NCBI GenBank assembly: GCA_021234155.1
Contig: JAJEKV010000032.1
Coordinates: forward strand, 3,118,156 to 3,182,155
Source: Isoetes taiwanensis
Taxonomy: Eukaryota; Streptophyta; Lycopodiopsida; Isoetales; Isoetaceae
Direction: 5' to 3'
DNA length: 64,000 nt
Made by a program: the position numbers and the translations under genes. Shown here in pieces: positions 42,624 to 54,233 of this stretch; position 1 is the first letter of the stretch, and every line of letters begins with the position of its first letter. The notes under the pieces are model-generated. The model did not search any database. It was not told where the DNA came from and saw only the letters and a list, made by a program, of their open reading frames with translations.

Positions 42624-45600
42624 CTAAACGACACCTTCGGGGTGAAGAAAAGGAGGAAGTGTTTCGAAGGCGAAAGCCATCGGTCTGAAAAAGTGATCCT
42701 CACGAGTGAGGAGGATCGCACCATATGGTAAGTGCCTATGAGATCCCGCGTATTTGAAGAGCGGAGGAGTGTTGGAGCCTGGGGCGGGATCAGCATCAAT
42801 GAGAAAATGAGAGCGCACCATGTCTTCAAGGGCGGCGTGGGCGTCGAAAAAACAAACCCCGACATTCCATGAGCAAAGTCTAACGAGGCCAAGGCACCGA
42901 CGCTGCATTCGGATTGCAATAAAAATGGGGCGCTACGCCGATTTAAGGAGCCATAAGCAAGATGCATTTTAGAGCAGCACAAAACCTGCTTGAAGGTGGA
43001 TCAAGGATCCGGTGAGGTGGCGGCGTTCGCAAGAAGGTGTCAAGACCATGTAAGCGATCGCGTGGCGTTGCCAACCACGCTCATTAGCAATATAGATCCA
43101 TTGGTGTTATCAAGAGTGGCACCCTCCTCCCAATGGGAGCGGCCGAACAAAACGGGGGATCCCACCGGAGATCCGTCGAGATCGAAGTTGGAGTCCATCC
43201 AAATGGCCATCCATGACCTTTGTCCAAAAGGGGAGACGCATGTCAGAAGTCGGGAACTTACAGGGCGTGGAGGAACACCCGGGGAAGCATAGGGAGAGGG
43301 AACCATGCCCGTAGGGCGTGGGTTCTTGAGCTTTGCTCCCCGGAAATCACCGACAAGGGCGGATCAAAGAGCTTTACACCAACGATCCCGCATGAAGCCC
43401 GGCAGAGTTGAGAGTTGACAGGAGGGCTATCCTACCTGTGGGGACTGCCTTGCTATCCGAAAGAGCACGTAATTGATTGTAACCTACGAGGTGTTGCATA
43501 TAAATTTGCGATAGGGAAGATCCTCGGGATGTCCTAGATACTTCCTTATTTGTTGCAGCACTTCCGCTTGCGAGAGAGGTAAATGATGTGCAAGCTTCGG
43601 GGCATGTACTCTTGATGAAGAGTGTGGTCCGAGCATGATCAGGCGAGATAGGGTTGTTATCCCGAAGCAACCATTGAAGAGTGGGGTCACCCTAAAGTTC
43701 TCATATGTGGCCCATCCCGAAATCTCTCCGTGTATCACCCGGATAGAAATCATGAAAAATGTAAGCCATAGGCTGAACGGTTCAAAGGTGATGAAGTCCT
43801 GGATCATCGCTGATGAATGAGGTCAAAGACCAAAAGGGCCGCAAGATAAACCTTTGTCTTCAATTGAGAGTTCGGGCGATCCAGAAGAAAATCAGCGGTC
43901 GTGGTGAACATCCATTGTGACCATCAGCCCCATGCCACTTTAGAAGAAAGAAAGTGGCGGCGGGCAACCACATAATCCGATAGCAACATGGGCCCCGGAA
44001 ATCAACAGTACCGCTAACGATGGCAATATAGCCGTCAAGTTTGGTTCAGGCCTCATCGTGAGACCGAATAAGCGTCTTTATGAATCATTGTTCAAGGTCC
44101 TGCGGATCCCCGTGGTCCTTTGCTAACGAAGGCGTGGATCGTCCGCGGACCCGTTATGAAAGTGTGGACCTGTGGAGGTGGATTGCCCAGAGCATTGAGT
44201 CGAGCACGGCAATCTCCGCCGTCATCAAGAATTTTACGTTTCGTACCTCCCGTAAGGATCTTGGAGAGATGTGAGCCGTGAAGTCTGGCGTGGAGAGCCG
44301 AGCCGTCGAGAGGCAATTTGAGCGTCCCGCGGTAAGGTTTTGAACTTGAGTCAGTAATTGTCACAAAGCTCGGTACAAAGCGTCAAGCTGAGCTATATCT
44401 TTCTCTTTGTCACTTTCGGGAGAGTATCTTTGGACTTGTTTTGCTCCAATAAGTCCCCGAATTTGGGATTGAGTTGAGCCCGCTGATCCGTAAGTAGGCT
44501 GGTCCGATCCCCGCACTTTTGAGATCTATCACGGGCTGTAAGAGAGCTCCCGTGCTTGTCTTGAAGTTGGGCCTCCAAAGTTTGAACTTGTGCGATGGCG
44601 GCTTTGAAGGTCACCGTGAACGCATCTGAGGCCGTCGGGGGCCGTGAAACCCATTCATAAGAGCTTCTTGGGATTCTTGTAACTTTAGGACAGCAGCCTT
44701 GAGCATCCTGGCGATCTTGATACAACAAATTTAAGTCTTTGTGGTGGTGGAGCCCTTTACTTGCCACTGGTTTAAGATGTTTGTGAGACATGGTGTGAAC
44801 TAGAATGCTTGGATTCTCAGGCGCGGGAGGAGACAAAGTGACATAAGTGCGAATTTTGACATGACCAGAGGAAGAAGGGCGTGAAGTGCCGACTTTGGTG
44901 AGTCCCCGAGGAAGGGACGGCCAGGGAATCATGAGAAGGAGGAGGTGGGAGGAAAGTAATGATCCGATAATGGCTTGAAGGTGGCCTCCCACGAAAACTT
45001 GAGAAAATAGAAGTGGCAGCCAAAGACGGTCCACTTCTTGAGAAGACGGTAGAACAGAAAGAATTGGGGCCAATCAATGTGGTGGGTTGAGCGAAAGTAG
45101 CAAAGGACCATTATATTATAGAAAGGTTTATTGATATGGGTGTTCTTGATAGAATACCCAAGGAACTTGCACTACGTAAACTTAACAAAGGTCTCATGGG
45201 GCTTGTCAATATTGGTCGGGCGATGCACATTTGCATGATAGCGGGAGCACCAAACTTCGGTGACATCGAGATCCCGATGGCGGAGACCAAGATAAACAAG
45301 GGGTTTGTAAAGGAATATGGAATACCTCGTAAATCAGGTGCCGAAGTTAGCGAAATGGTGGTGCCATCGACCATCGGTGGTGTAGCCATGCGGCCGTTGA
45401 CGATGTTAGCGATGAACCGCCTAACCGGGGATTTGGAGCCTAAGTTCCATTTGAGAGAATTCAAAAGTTTCGGCGTTCGCGACCGCACGATTCGAGCCAA
45501 CAAGGGCTTCACTTGAAAGTGGGCCAAGAAAGATACGACTTCCGAAAGAGCGGTTCCTCGGGAGCGTGAGGCTTGAAGTGTAGAAAATTTTGGTGCAGCC

Positions 45601-45760
45601 ATGGCAAAGATTAGCGGAAAAGAACAGTGATTCAAAGGCGGAGGACGAAGGCAAAGAACGGAGGACGAAGGCGCAGAGAGATGAAAAGGTTTAGGGTGCG
45701 CAAATGTGGGCGAAGGGTCATGATGAGGGCTTAAATCGGAAACCGCTGATGGTGCCAAAA
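42624..45760 (-). pseudogene. Extra sense ORF between integrase and 3' LTR of the gypsy element
   Basis: Minus-strand coding-like pieces: ETFEFSQMELRLQIPG (about 45480), LDVTEVWCSRYHANVHRPTN (about 45240), MVLCYFRSTHHIDWPQFFLF (45111), a coiled-coil-like QVQTLEAQLQDKHGSSLTAR (about 44550), and MVRSHFLIDADPAPGSNTPP to FAFETLPPFLHPEGVV, whose stop lies only 5 bp before the LTR. Stops and shifts interrupt it. Third ORFs here are known in Athila (env-like) and some Tat elements. I see no membrane segment, and the domain is unidentified. The piecing together across frames is my inference. Confidence 0.45.
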
Positions 45761-46097
45761 ATCGAAGATGCCAAGGAGGGATTGAGAGGCAAAAATTTGG
45801 CTAAGTCCCAAACAACCAAGGGAGAAGTAATGAAACGGTGGAGATGAGGCGTGAGAAATGATCGGATGTGACAGGTGGCCAAAGGACACTGATTAATGTT
45901 TGACGGGTATGAAAAGAAGCAATGGCATTTAATGCGGGCAACTCGAAGTGGGATATCATTAAACAAATGTGTCAGAGGGTACCATGGCTAGATATGCGGC
46001 GGGAGAACAGATTCTCTGTTTAGAAACAGCCTTGCATTGCAAACACGTTGGCGATTTTTTTGATTGGTCCACGTCGACAAGGAGTTCCTTGGTTGGC

Positions 46098-46105
46098 TAT
46101 ATAAG
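46098..46105 (+). promoter_or_regulatory. Antisense TATA box in the gypsy element
   Basis: GGCTATATAAGACG, with an inverted CCAAT (GATTGG) and a CACGTC box 30-40 bp upstream, lies 30 bp before ATG at 46135. It points opposite to the element's own transcription. Confidence 0.6.
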
Positions 46106-46134
46106 ACGAACCGGGAGTGAAGCGAAGACATTCG

Positions 46135-46419
46135 ATGGCGCTCAGCATGGCTGCTGCTGGTTTGAACGAGAACTGCACGATGCCCACTAACTGTCAAGAG
46201 TGGATTACTTGCAAAATGAATTGTCTGGACCTCTGGCGCTGCCACAATCGTGGCTTGAGAATGGACGGCTGGTGTTCCGGGATGGCTGAACATCCCGATC
46301 CTCATACCAACGGGATGGAGGTGGTTCTGCACCTTCGCTGGGACCCTGAGCAGAACCTCTACCACATCCTGCGCATCACCTCACTCCCGAACCCCCGGAG
46401 TAGAGGGTTTTCTTCTTAG
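46135..46419 (+). CDS. Antisense 94-codon ORF in the gypsy 3' region
   Basis: MALSMAAAGLNENCTMPTNC begins just after a TATA box. The protein is small, with six cysteines in its first half, two tryptophans around WDPEQNLYHILRI and a basic tail. A TAG stop is followed by AATAAA at 46480-46485, giving a complete small gene layout on the strand opposite to gag-pol. Antisense ORFs in this position have been described for Tat-lineage elements such as Retand. I cannot say whether this one is homologous. A hydrophobic signal sequence is not evident. No other family is recognised. Confidence 0.5.
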   Translation: MALSMAAAGLNENCTMPTNCQEWITCKMNCLDLWRCHNRGLRMDGWCSGMAEHPDPHTNGMEVVLHLRWDPEQNLYHILRITSLPNPRSRGFSS

Positions 46420-46479
46420 GACTTAGTAGATAGGGCTCACGAGCCCGTTTTTGTATATAGGGCAGTGCCCATAAGCGGA

Positions 46480-46485
46480 AATAAA
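46480..46485 (+). terminator. Polyadenylation signal of the antisense unit
   Basis: AATAAA 60 bp after the stop of the antisense ORF, followed by a TTTTGTAAAAATT stretch at about 46503. It is consistent with a plant 3' end on the plus strand. Confidence 0.45.
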
Positions 46486-46597
46486 TTTGGCTGTGCCCAC
46501 ATTTTGTAAAAATTCCACCTATAATATAATATGCCACTGTTTTAGTCACTTTCGGTTGTGGTTGTGTCTTGAACGCATCCGTTGGTTGATTGTCGCT

Positions 46598-47790
46598 TTA
46601 CACGTGTGATGAAATGTTTTGAGGCCGAAAGCCATTAACCAGTGTAGGTAATGGAGTGCCATCTAACTCAGCCAGTTTGAAAACGCTGGGTCGAACCACT
46701 TGAACAATTTGATAAGGGCCAAGCCAACGAAACTTAAGTTTACCCGGAAAATTTTTGTACCGAGAATCATAAAGAAGAACCAAATCTCCTTCGTTGAATG
46801 TTTTGTCTTGATTAGTTTGTCATGTAAAGATTTTTGCAAATCATTGTCCATGAAGAACACGAATATAAGCATCCCTTCTAAGTTCATCCAACTGCTCCAA
46901 TTGATAAACCCTTTCTTTGAGTGCAAGTGGGATTATGGGCGTGCCGCTTGAAAACGTGAGTGGGTAGGATGTATTCAAACGGCATGAGAGCTTCCTGACC
47001 ATAAACCAATTTGAAAGGAGTGTGACCTGTAGCTATTTTGAAACAAGTATTGTAGGCCCAAAGAACAGTAGGAAGCTTTGTTTGCCAGTCTGTGCGAGAA
47101 GCGTCACAAATTTTCTTGAGAATTGTGACCGAGTTTTGTTGGTGCTTTCCCAAACCATTACCTTGGGGATAGTAAGGTGTGCTCTTGTGATGATGTATCG
47201 GGAGATAATCCGTCGACTCCTTGATGGTATGATTGATAAAATGGACACCACGATCACCCACCAGCCCGGGGGCAGCCAAATCGCGTGATAATTTGTTGAT
47301 AAGAGGACCTTGGCCGCGCTTACGCCGCAGTTGTTGTCCTGAAGTGCGCAAGCTTCCGCCCATTTAGTAGCGTGGTCCGGAGAACTGAATGTAGCTGCAC
47401 GGGTGTGCCGCGGAGGATCGATGGGTCCCACAAAATCCATTCCCCATTTGCTTTGAAGGGAAGTGGGTGGCGACCGTCGAGGGGAAGAGCGTCACGGGCG
47501 TGGAGCGTCCCACACCGGCAAGCATCACACGCTTGCGTGGAGGCATGAGCGTTTTGAAGAGCATGGGCCAAAATACCCAAATAGAAGGATTTTTAGCGTC
47601 GTGGTGTCACCATGAAATGACCACCACCGAGCCCTTGATGAGCTTCTGACAATATCCGAACTTCATGAGGTAGAACACGTCGAAGGATGGTATCCTTACC
47701 TTTTTGTAAAGATGTCCCGCAACCATGGTGTAGTCCGCGACGCCGCGAGAAATTGATGACGACGGATTGTCGTTTGGCATGAGAGAGCGT
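46598..47790 (-). pseudogene. Gypsy integrase with GPY/F end
   Basis: The HHCC region (HQGLGGGHFM.., CDACRCG) precedes MDFVGPIDPPRHTRAATF and FSSPDHATKWAEA (catalytic core start), STPYYPQGNGLGKHQQNSV (core end), ATGHTPFKLVYGQEALMPFE, and finally KFRWLGPYQIVQVVRPSVFK (GPY motif) near 46725. No chromodomain follows, as expected outside the chromovirus group. The pieces lie in different frames. Confidence 0.85.
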
Positions 47791-47825
47791 CATGTCCTCT
47801 GTGGAAGAGCTTTGAGGAGGAGGTA

Positions 47826-48608
47826 TCACTGAAAGTCATGGAACCAATGTGGTGTTGCCGTGACTAAAAAAGAGTTGAGTGTCGTGAAAGGCGCCCGAGA
47901 CTCCAAAGGAGGGATCATCCGTGTGGATGCGTGAAAGATAATCCGACAACATGAGATTTGGCCGCCTTTGTGAACAATTTCAAAGGGGCAAATTCTTGGA
48001 GAAGAAGGACCAACGAGCAATGCGCCCATGGGCGTGGATTTGTTGATCAAATAAAGGAGTGCTTGGTGGTCAACAAAGAATTTGATCCGACCGCCCAAAA
48101 AGGTAGTGACGGGCGTTGGACACGTAAAAATGAGACCCAAAGCTTCACGCCTGCGGGCGAGAATAGTTGCGCCGCCAGCAATTGAGTTTTCTACCGGGCG
48201 ATCGGTTGGTTTGTCGAGCAGCGCATCATATTCTTGAGAAAGAAACGGCCCAATAGCAAAACGCCAGACATCGACATGAACATGAAAGGGCTTGTCCCAT
48301 TGAGGAGGAACAAGAACCGGGCCTGAAAGTAAGCAAAAGCTTCAATTGTTGGAAGCAAAGATCCGCCTCGAATTCCAAGCCCGTGTGGATTCATCACCCG
48401 TGAGTTTATGAATGGGATCTGCAATGGCCGCTAGTCCGTGAATGAAGGTGGAGTAATAATTGACCTTACCCGTGAAAGAGCGTGTCTCCTTGATATTGGC
48501 CGGTGCTTGAGCTTTGAGCACATTAACCGATTTTGGCAGGATCTGTGGGTGATACCGCTTTATCGACAACGGTCCTAACAGAACACCGGCGTGACACAAA
48601 AGGTGCAT
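47826..48608 (-). pseudogene. Gypsy RNase H
   Basis: Pieces in order: ETRSFTGKVNYYSTFIHGLA (RT thumb/connection), PIHKLTGDESTRAWN, then KFFVDHQALLYLINKSTPMG and FEIVHKGG (RNase H core). Several frame changes. Confidence 0.8.
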
Positions 48609-48638
48609 TTCTCCTGATTGAGACTAATGCCTGACTCA

Positions 48639-49101
48639 TCACATTTCTGAAAAGACGAAGTTCCAATTTATCCAAATGATCAGCCATGGAATCAGAGGCG
48701 CAGAGAAGTCATCTTGAAAAATTTGCAAGAAGGGATTTTCCTTCATAAAATCATGAAAAAACCGAGAGCATGATACGCTGAAACGCGGATGGAGAGTTTG
48801 ATAATCCAAAAGGAACCACCTTGTAGGCAAAAGTGCCCCACGGGGTGGTGAAAGTAGTCTTGAGTTGATCAGATTCTTTGATTGAGATCTGATTGTAGCC
48901 AGAAAAACCATCCATGAAGGAGTACATCTCATGTCCAAAGAACCTCTTCCGAACCTCAGTCCGGGAAGGAAGTGGAAAATGATCACGCTCCGTGGCCTGA
49001 TTGAGTTTTCGGTAGTCCACGCAAACGCGGATCTTACCATTGTGTTTGAGTGCAATGACAATGGGGCTCACCCATTCAGAATGTTTGACCTCATAGATCA
49101 A
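48639..49101 (-). pseudogene. Gypsy reverse transcriptase
   Basis: SEWVSPIVIALKHNGKIRVC, VDYRKLNQATERDHFPLP, FMDGFSGYNQISIKESDQLK and TTFTTPWGTFAYKVVPFGLS are unmistakable gypsy RT fingers/palm. After a frame change the catalytic strand reads LQIFQDDFSA (about 48725-48697). The F-x-DDF form, not Y-x-DD, is typical of Athila/Tat RT. Confidence 0.9.
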
Positions 49102-49952
49102 ACCTGCAGCAAGGAGTTTGTCAATTTCTGCCTTTGACGCCGATCACACGTAATTGGGGTTGAGCCGATCTGCCGCCGCTATCTATAATCGTGCATCGAT
49201 TTGGTAGGAATGGTGAGTTCCCCAAGGTTTTGTTGATCCCCCAAGATCTCTCAGAAGCTCCAGCTTAAAATGTGTTTGAACTTTTTGAAGAGCGTGAACG
49301 GCCTGATCACGATAGGGTGTCGGAAGATTTGCGACAATTCGACCGGTGATTGTTGCCTACATCCACAATCCTCGACTTCGTGAGTCCGAATATGGGGATA
49401 ACTTCCGCGGTTCCGACAATATGAGCAGGAGGTTGAAGCATAACAGATGCGTGGCACTGCGGGTGAAAAAGAGAGGTTGCCGAGTGTCATCAAGCAGGTT
49501 GCTTCATGACAAGCGTGTACATCTATGGGGAGCGGCCAGGAAGTTCAAAGATCTGAAAAGTGATCAACACGTTGGATTGATTGCAAGGAGCCGTAAGGGT
49601 CAAGCAAAGCAGCCACAGGTCCCGATCAAGAGTCATTTCTCCCCAAGGATCAGCATATTCGGGTAGGATGACAGAGGCGGACTCGCGGGGTGGAGCCTCG
49701 AACGTGATAGATATTCCGCGCCCCTTAATCGGTGTCGAGAGAGAGGGGTTCAAATGTTGTCGACGGAAATGATTTTGCCCGCTTCCAAGTCCATGGTGGC
49801 ATTGAGGTGACCATCCGTGATGACTAACCGATCCGCGGGCCCAAGAATGGATACTCTTGGCCCCGCGGAGAAAAGGTCCACCGACCAACATTTCATAATC
49901 ACCGGATCTTCTCCAAATTTTCCAAACACCAAATTCCAAGGGGAATCGGAGA

Positions 49953-50561
49953 TCACCAATGTTGATGTGAAGAAGAGGCGGCGCCTTGAGGTCTCGTGAT
50001 ATGGCCATTGGCCAATTTGATGTCATATGGGGCACGATAGAGTTGTTTGATGCCCATTTGTTTGCGGAGTTTATCCGTGATGAGATTGACCGCGCTACCT
50101 CCATCAATTTGAACATGATTGACTTGTTGATTGCCCACCGTGGCATGTACCGTGGGAGTAGAGGTAGCAACAGCCCCAACCAAAACAGTCGGGAGTGGTA
50201 ACTGGTCCTTGAGAGCAGGACAGAGTTTCAAAATTGTGGCCAAACTTAAAGGAATTTTGATTTTTGCTAGTTCCTCTTGGAGTTCCAGAGGCACATGAGA
50301 AAAAGGATCTGCTGGATCCACAGGTGCTGGAGTGCGTGGTAATGAAGCAGCAACTTCTTTGAGTAGGTCAACCTCAGCAGCTATATTTGGATAGGTCTGA
50401 GAGCGTGGAGGTTGAGACGTGGAAGGTGTTTCTTGTCTTTGTTGAGCTCGAGTAGTGGCATGAACATTGGCTAACGCGGCGCCTTCGCCAGCCTTGCATG
50501 AGGTTCGTAATGCTTTGTTTAACTTTAGGCATAACATGCGGCATGAGTTTCTCCAAATCAA
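49953..50561 (-). pseudogene. Gypsy protease
   Basis: The open block ends in VNHVQIDGGSAVNLITDKLR: the DGGS (usual D-T/S-G) active-site loop lies at 50114-50094, followed by a hydrophobic strand and helix as in retropepsins of Athila/Tat elements. Frame is lost downstream towards RT. Confidence 0.75.
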
Positions 50562-50959
50562 AAAAGTAAAGTGAACCTTTTTTCGCCATCATGAGGAATG
50601 GTATCGACCGCAAAGCTGTTGGCGTGCCCTTAGAAATAATGGTTAAGGGGCGGACGCCCCTAGTTCAAGGCGTGGAAACCAAACCAACCCAATTTGATGG
50701 CTGAACTGGAGGATTAAGTGCCTGAAAAATTTCTTCCTGTGCTTGTTGATCCATCTGAGGTTGATTGGCAGGAGCTGGTTGATAGCGTGATTGCTGAGGT
50801 GCGCGAGGTGGCTTCCGGAAGAACAGACGCCGGTCCTTGTTTGCCATTAGCAATCCGTTGGTAAGCCGCGGAGGCGGACCGATGTGGTCCGATTTGTGCC
50901 GGGAAGTCTGCACTTGAACTTGTGGAAGTTGAGGACACGCCGTGGTGGTATGACCCCAT

Positions 50960-51269
50960 TCTTGATGCGGATAACAATCGAAGCTTTGGCGATCAAAAGG
51001 AGGACGTGTATTGGGTCCCCGCTGTTGCTCTGCTGGCCGATAGAGTTGATTGGGTTGCACCCGCAGCGGTGGTCTGCGATATTACGATTGGTGCTGAGGT
51101 GTGGTTTGCACTTGATAAACCATCTTGTTACTTGGAAAAGGTGTAGGATGAGTGCGAAAAGTGCACTCTTCCGTGGCATGATTGCACATGTTGCATCTTT
51201 TACAATGAGGCGGCCATTGGTGGAGTTGCACTCATTCGCCAAGTGGCCTTGATATTTGCAGATATGGCA
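50960..51269 (-). pseudogene. Gypsy Gag nucleocapsid with several zinc knuckles
   Basis: A clean CCHC knuckle C-HI-C-KYQG-H-LANE-C is encoded at 51269-51227. A second cysteine/histidine cluster (CNMCNHATEECTF) follows, and a third (CYPHQEWGHTTTAC) near 50995-50950. Three knuckles is more than the usual one for plant gypsy Gag. They would bind element RNA. Confidence 0.7.
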
Positions 51270-52303
51270 CCGTCTGGCGGATCAAGGCCGGATTGGCGTG
51301 TTGAGGTTGAACAGCAAGCCCGATGCGGGGAACCATGGCCGGGTGGAATGAAAGGGAGCTCACCGAAGAGCCACGCCCCGAGGAAAACATTGACGAGTGA
51401 TTAACAAGATCGATAGCCCGCTCCAAAGTCTTCGGCTGGCGCGGTATTCACCATGAGTCGGATAGTCGGAGGAAGTCCTTGGAGAAACCAGACCAAGATC
51501 CGGCTCGCGGTGGGGTACTCCTTGAGTTTGCCGAAAGAGAATATGAAGTCGACCGCAAAATCCCGGCGGACTCTCGTGGGCTCTTGTTGAAGGTCATTGA
51601 GTTGCTTGAGATGAAGTTGATCATCATCCGGTGGTCCCATAGTGAGAAAGAAAAGCGCCATTTCGGACCAATCTTGTTTCCAAAGGGCTTTGTTTGGACA
51701 TGAGCCATTGATGAGGGAGCCACGCAGCGTGGTGGAAAAGATGTGGAATTTCCAGTTGAGGTTGCGCATGACCATTTAGGACAGCCCGAGCCTCAAATTC
51801 TTCCATGTGGGCCTGAAACTTTGGTCTAAGGGTTTGCCTTCGTGGTTGCCAAAGGTAGGATAAGTCACCTTAAAGGGTCCGAAAAGGTAGAGGTAAAAGT
51901 GCCGGGCTGACAGAACATGATAATGAGGATATTGAGGTGGAGTTGGCGGTGGCATGGTGCCCAAAGACCCGGATGAAGAGGTTGTTTGAGATGGAGGTAC
52001 TGGAGGTGCCCCATCATTGGTTTTGAGGTCTAAGGTTGTAAACAGAAGAGTGGTGGGAAATGTAGGGAAGGGAAATTCCTCGGAGGAGCAAAAGAGACCT
52101 CGTGGATATCCCCCGCCCACCCGTAGGAGATGATGGTTGTGAAGGCAGAGGCGTATGGCCAGAAGACTGATGGATGAAGGCATGTTCTGGGGTATGAAAG
52201 TAAGGTTGAGCAGGTTGAGCCGGATAGGGCTCCTGATAGTGATGAAGAGACCGAGGCCGGAGCAATGTTTGCACGCTTGAGGCGAGAATTTGGGCCGAGA
52301 CAT
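51226..52303 (-). pseudogene. Gypsy gag, capsid part
   Basis: Proline-rich N terminus, then VTYPTFGNHEGKPLDQSFR, FEARAVLNGHAQPQLEIPHL, STTLRGSLINGSCPNKALW and LKEYPTASRILVWFLQGLPP, the typical retrotransposon Gag capsid arrangement (TLRG.A..W, L..F...L.). The frame changes several times. It is followed directly by zinc knuckles. Confidence 0.8.
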
Positions 52304-52514
52304 GACACGAGGGGTGGGTGGCTACCGCGGAGCCCTAGGCCGAATGTGGCCTCCCTCGTGTCATAAGCGGATCCATACATGTCACGACGGCTTCCCTTCT
52401 ATGATGGCGCTCCAAGCGAGCGCGTCCTTCAGGAAAGAAGTTCTTCCGGGCGGAAATTTCTGGGTGCATATGGCGACGTAAGAAAGGAAAATCGAATCGA
52501 ACCCCGCAGCCGCA

Positions 52515-53092
52515 TGTTTTTGGGTCCGGTTCGAACTCTGCAAAGGCAGCCTCTGTGAGGACCCTTGGATCTAACAGAGAATCCGGGACTATGTCACGCT
52601 GGATTTGCAAGAAAAGAACAAGAAGAAGAAAATGAATCAAGAGAACAATGAGAGGAAAATGATAAGCTTCCTTTGATATCAATGATGAACATACATGAGC
52701 TCTCGCGAATCGAGAGAAGATCAAGAGAGACAAGACTCAAAACTCATCTAAAACTCATGTGCTAGCTCTACTCATATATATAGTACAATGGCCTTTGGCC
52801 CAATATAGACACTCGACCCGATCTCGGTCCGGACTCACGGAAGGAGGCCTGATTTGCAGGAATGTTGGCGGTGCCTCTTGAAGTGCCTAGAATCACGCTG
52901 ACGCTGACGGGCCGTCACTTGTCTGAGCGGCGCCTCTTGTTGACGGACCTTGAGCTTTGATCAAGGTGGGTTCACCGCTTGGTCTTCTGCTGAGCCTTTG
53001 ATGGCTGACCTGTGGCTGACTGTGGATCCTTGTTCTTGACCTGGTCCGTCGTATGCATGAATAGTCCTGTACCAGGAGGCACAGGACTAACA
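52515..53092 (-). repeat. Gypsy 5' LTR (right copy, 578 bp)
   Basis: The promoter-side LTR for the minus-strand element. Just inside it (52490-52514) the minus strand reads TGCGGCTGCGGGGTTCGATT, probably a primer site that extends into the T-arm of its tRNA. The leading TGG is imperfect. Confidence 0.9.
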
Positions 53093-54217
53093 AGGGTCTA
53101 GCTCCCATCCATGCAAATGAATATGAGATAAAAAATGATGGACCATTCTAATAAAAGTACCAGTTCCCAATCCATAAATTCTAACTGGGCTAAGACCTTA
53201 GATGCATCCATATTTCACATTTCAATAAAAGTACCACTTCGGCTAAGACTTTAGATGCACCCAAATTTCATATTTCAAAATCATAGGTGCTTCCAATCAG
53301 GAATAACTATAATCATAGGTGCTTCCAATCAGGAATAACAAGTATATCAACTAAATGAATAACATGCCAAGAATAGACGAAGAAAAAAGAAATAACTTCC
53401 GAGGAAGAGAGCGCTTACCTTCAACTCGAATTGGCTAAGATCAAGCAAGGTGGAGAGGGAATGTTCAAATGGCAAATCCCTCCTCCTTTTCAAAGTCTTA
53501 ATAGAATGATGATGCCTTACACCGTTTCTGTGCGGCGCTTCACTCCATGATCTTTACCAATTTGGCAGTAATTCAATTGAATTCCATGGCAAAAGTGGGA
53601 CAACAGGGCACTAAATTGTTGATGAAGTGCGAAAATTGGTGATGCTTCATGGTTTTTTATACCAGTATACAGGGACCGTTGGCTCATGATGACCATTTTT
53701 GGCCTTGCGAACATGAGAAATGCGTGAGGTCTTCGACAGAACTCGAGTGGATGGAAAGGAGGAGAGCATGTGGCGACAAGGGGAGTGTCAGACAACCAAA
53801 GCAAGTTCATGATGACGTGATAGGTGGCTAGATAGGGGGGCGCTTAGAGGGTTTGAGACTAGGCAGGCCATATATAAGGCGCCTAGACTCCCCTATCTTT
53901 GAAGCCCCATATCTCCTTAACCTTTGGGTTTTTAAGGGCGATCTTCTTTCCTAAGCATGGAATGTTTGATTATGTATATGGAGATACCTCGATTGACCAA
54001 TTTAGGGCTGTTCTTCTACTTCAGTGGTCGGTTCGCAGTTTCACTTTTTGACCATCTGATTGTATATCCGAAGATACCTTGGCTGAACAATTTAAGATTG
54101 TTTTTCACCATTTGTTACGTTTACGCCTCTTACGTGTGCAAAACATGGCAAATCCATGCTAAATCCTTCCCCCCCCCCCCAAAAAAAAAAAAAAAAAAAA
54201 ACCTGAATTGAGCCCAC
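53093..54217. other. Spacer with short tandem repeats and a C10-A21 run
   Basis: A 33-bp tandem repeat (AATCATAGGTGCTTCCAATC then AGGAATAAC) lies at 53279-53341 and resembles a stretch near 23900. A TATA-like ATATATAAGG lies at 53869, followed by two diverged copies of GATT(A/G)T..TAT..GA(G/A)GATACC (about 53968 and 54058). A run of C then 21 A occurs at 54169-54201, perhaps an old retroposon tail. No gene is supported. Confidence 0.5.
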
Positions 54218-54233
54218 AAAAAATGCTATCTAG

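Larger units (their letters stand above)
42047..53092 (-). mobile_element. Ty3/gypsy LTR retrotransposon (Tat/Athila-like), 11 kb
   Basis: LTRs of 573 and 578 bp (42047-42619 and 52515-53092) begin TGTT and end AACA on the plus strand. Flanks GGGGT and AGGGT are a near-match 5-bp target duplication. The minus strand gives gag with zinc knuckles, protease (IDGGS), RT with an F-DD-F catalytic motif as in Athila/Tat, RNase H, then integrase with GPY motif: gypsy order. Extra DNA of 4 kb between integrase and 3' LTR holds a decayed sense ORF and an antisense gene-like unit, a feature known for Tat-lineage elements. Numerous frameshifts make this copy non-coding. Confidence 0.92.

Noticed and set aside
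45136-45516. A 126-codon plus-strand open frame in the gypsy 3' region
   Set aside because: The minus strand of the same stretch shows more protein-like segments in gene order, and no promoter or family similarity supports the plus-strand reading.
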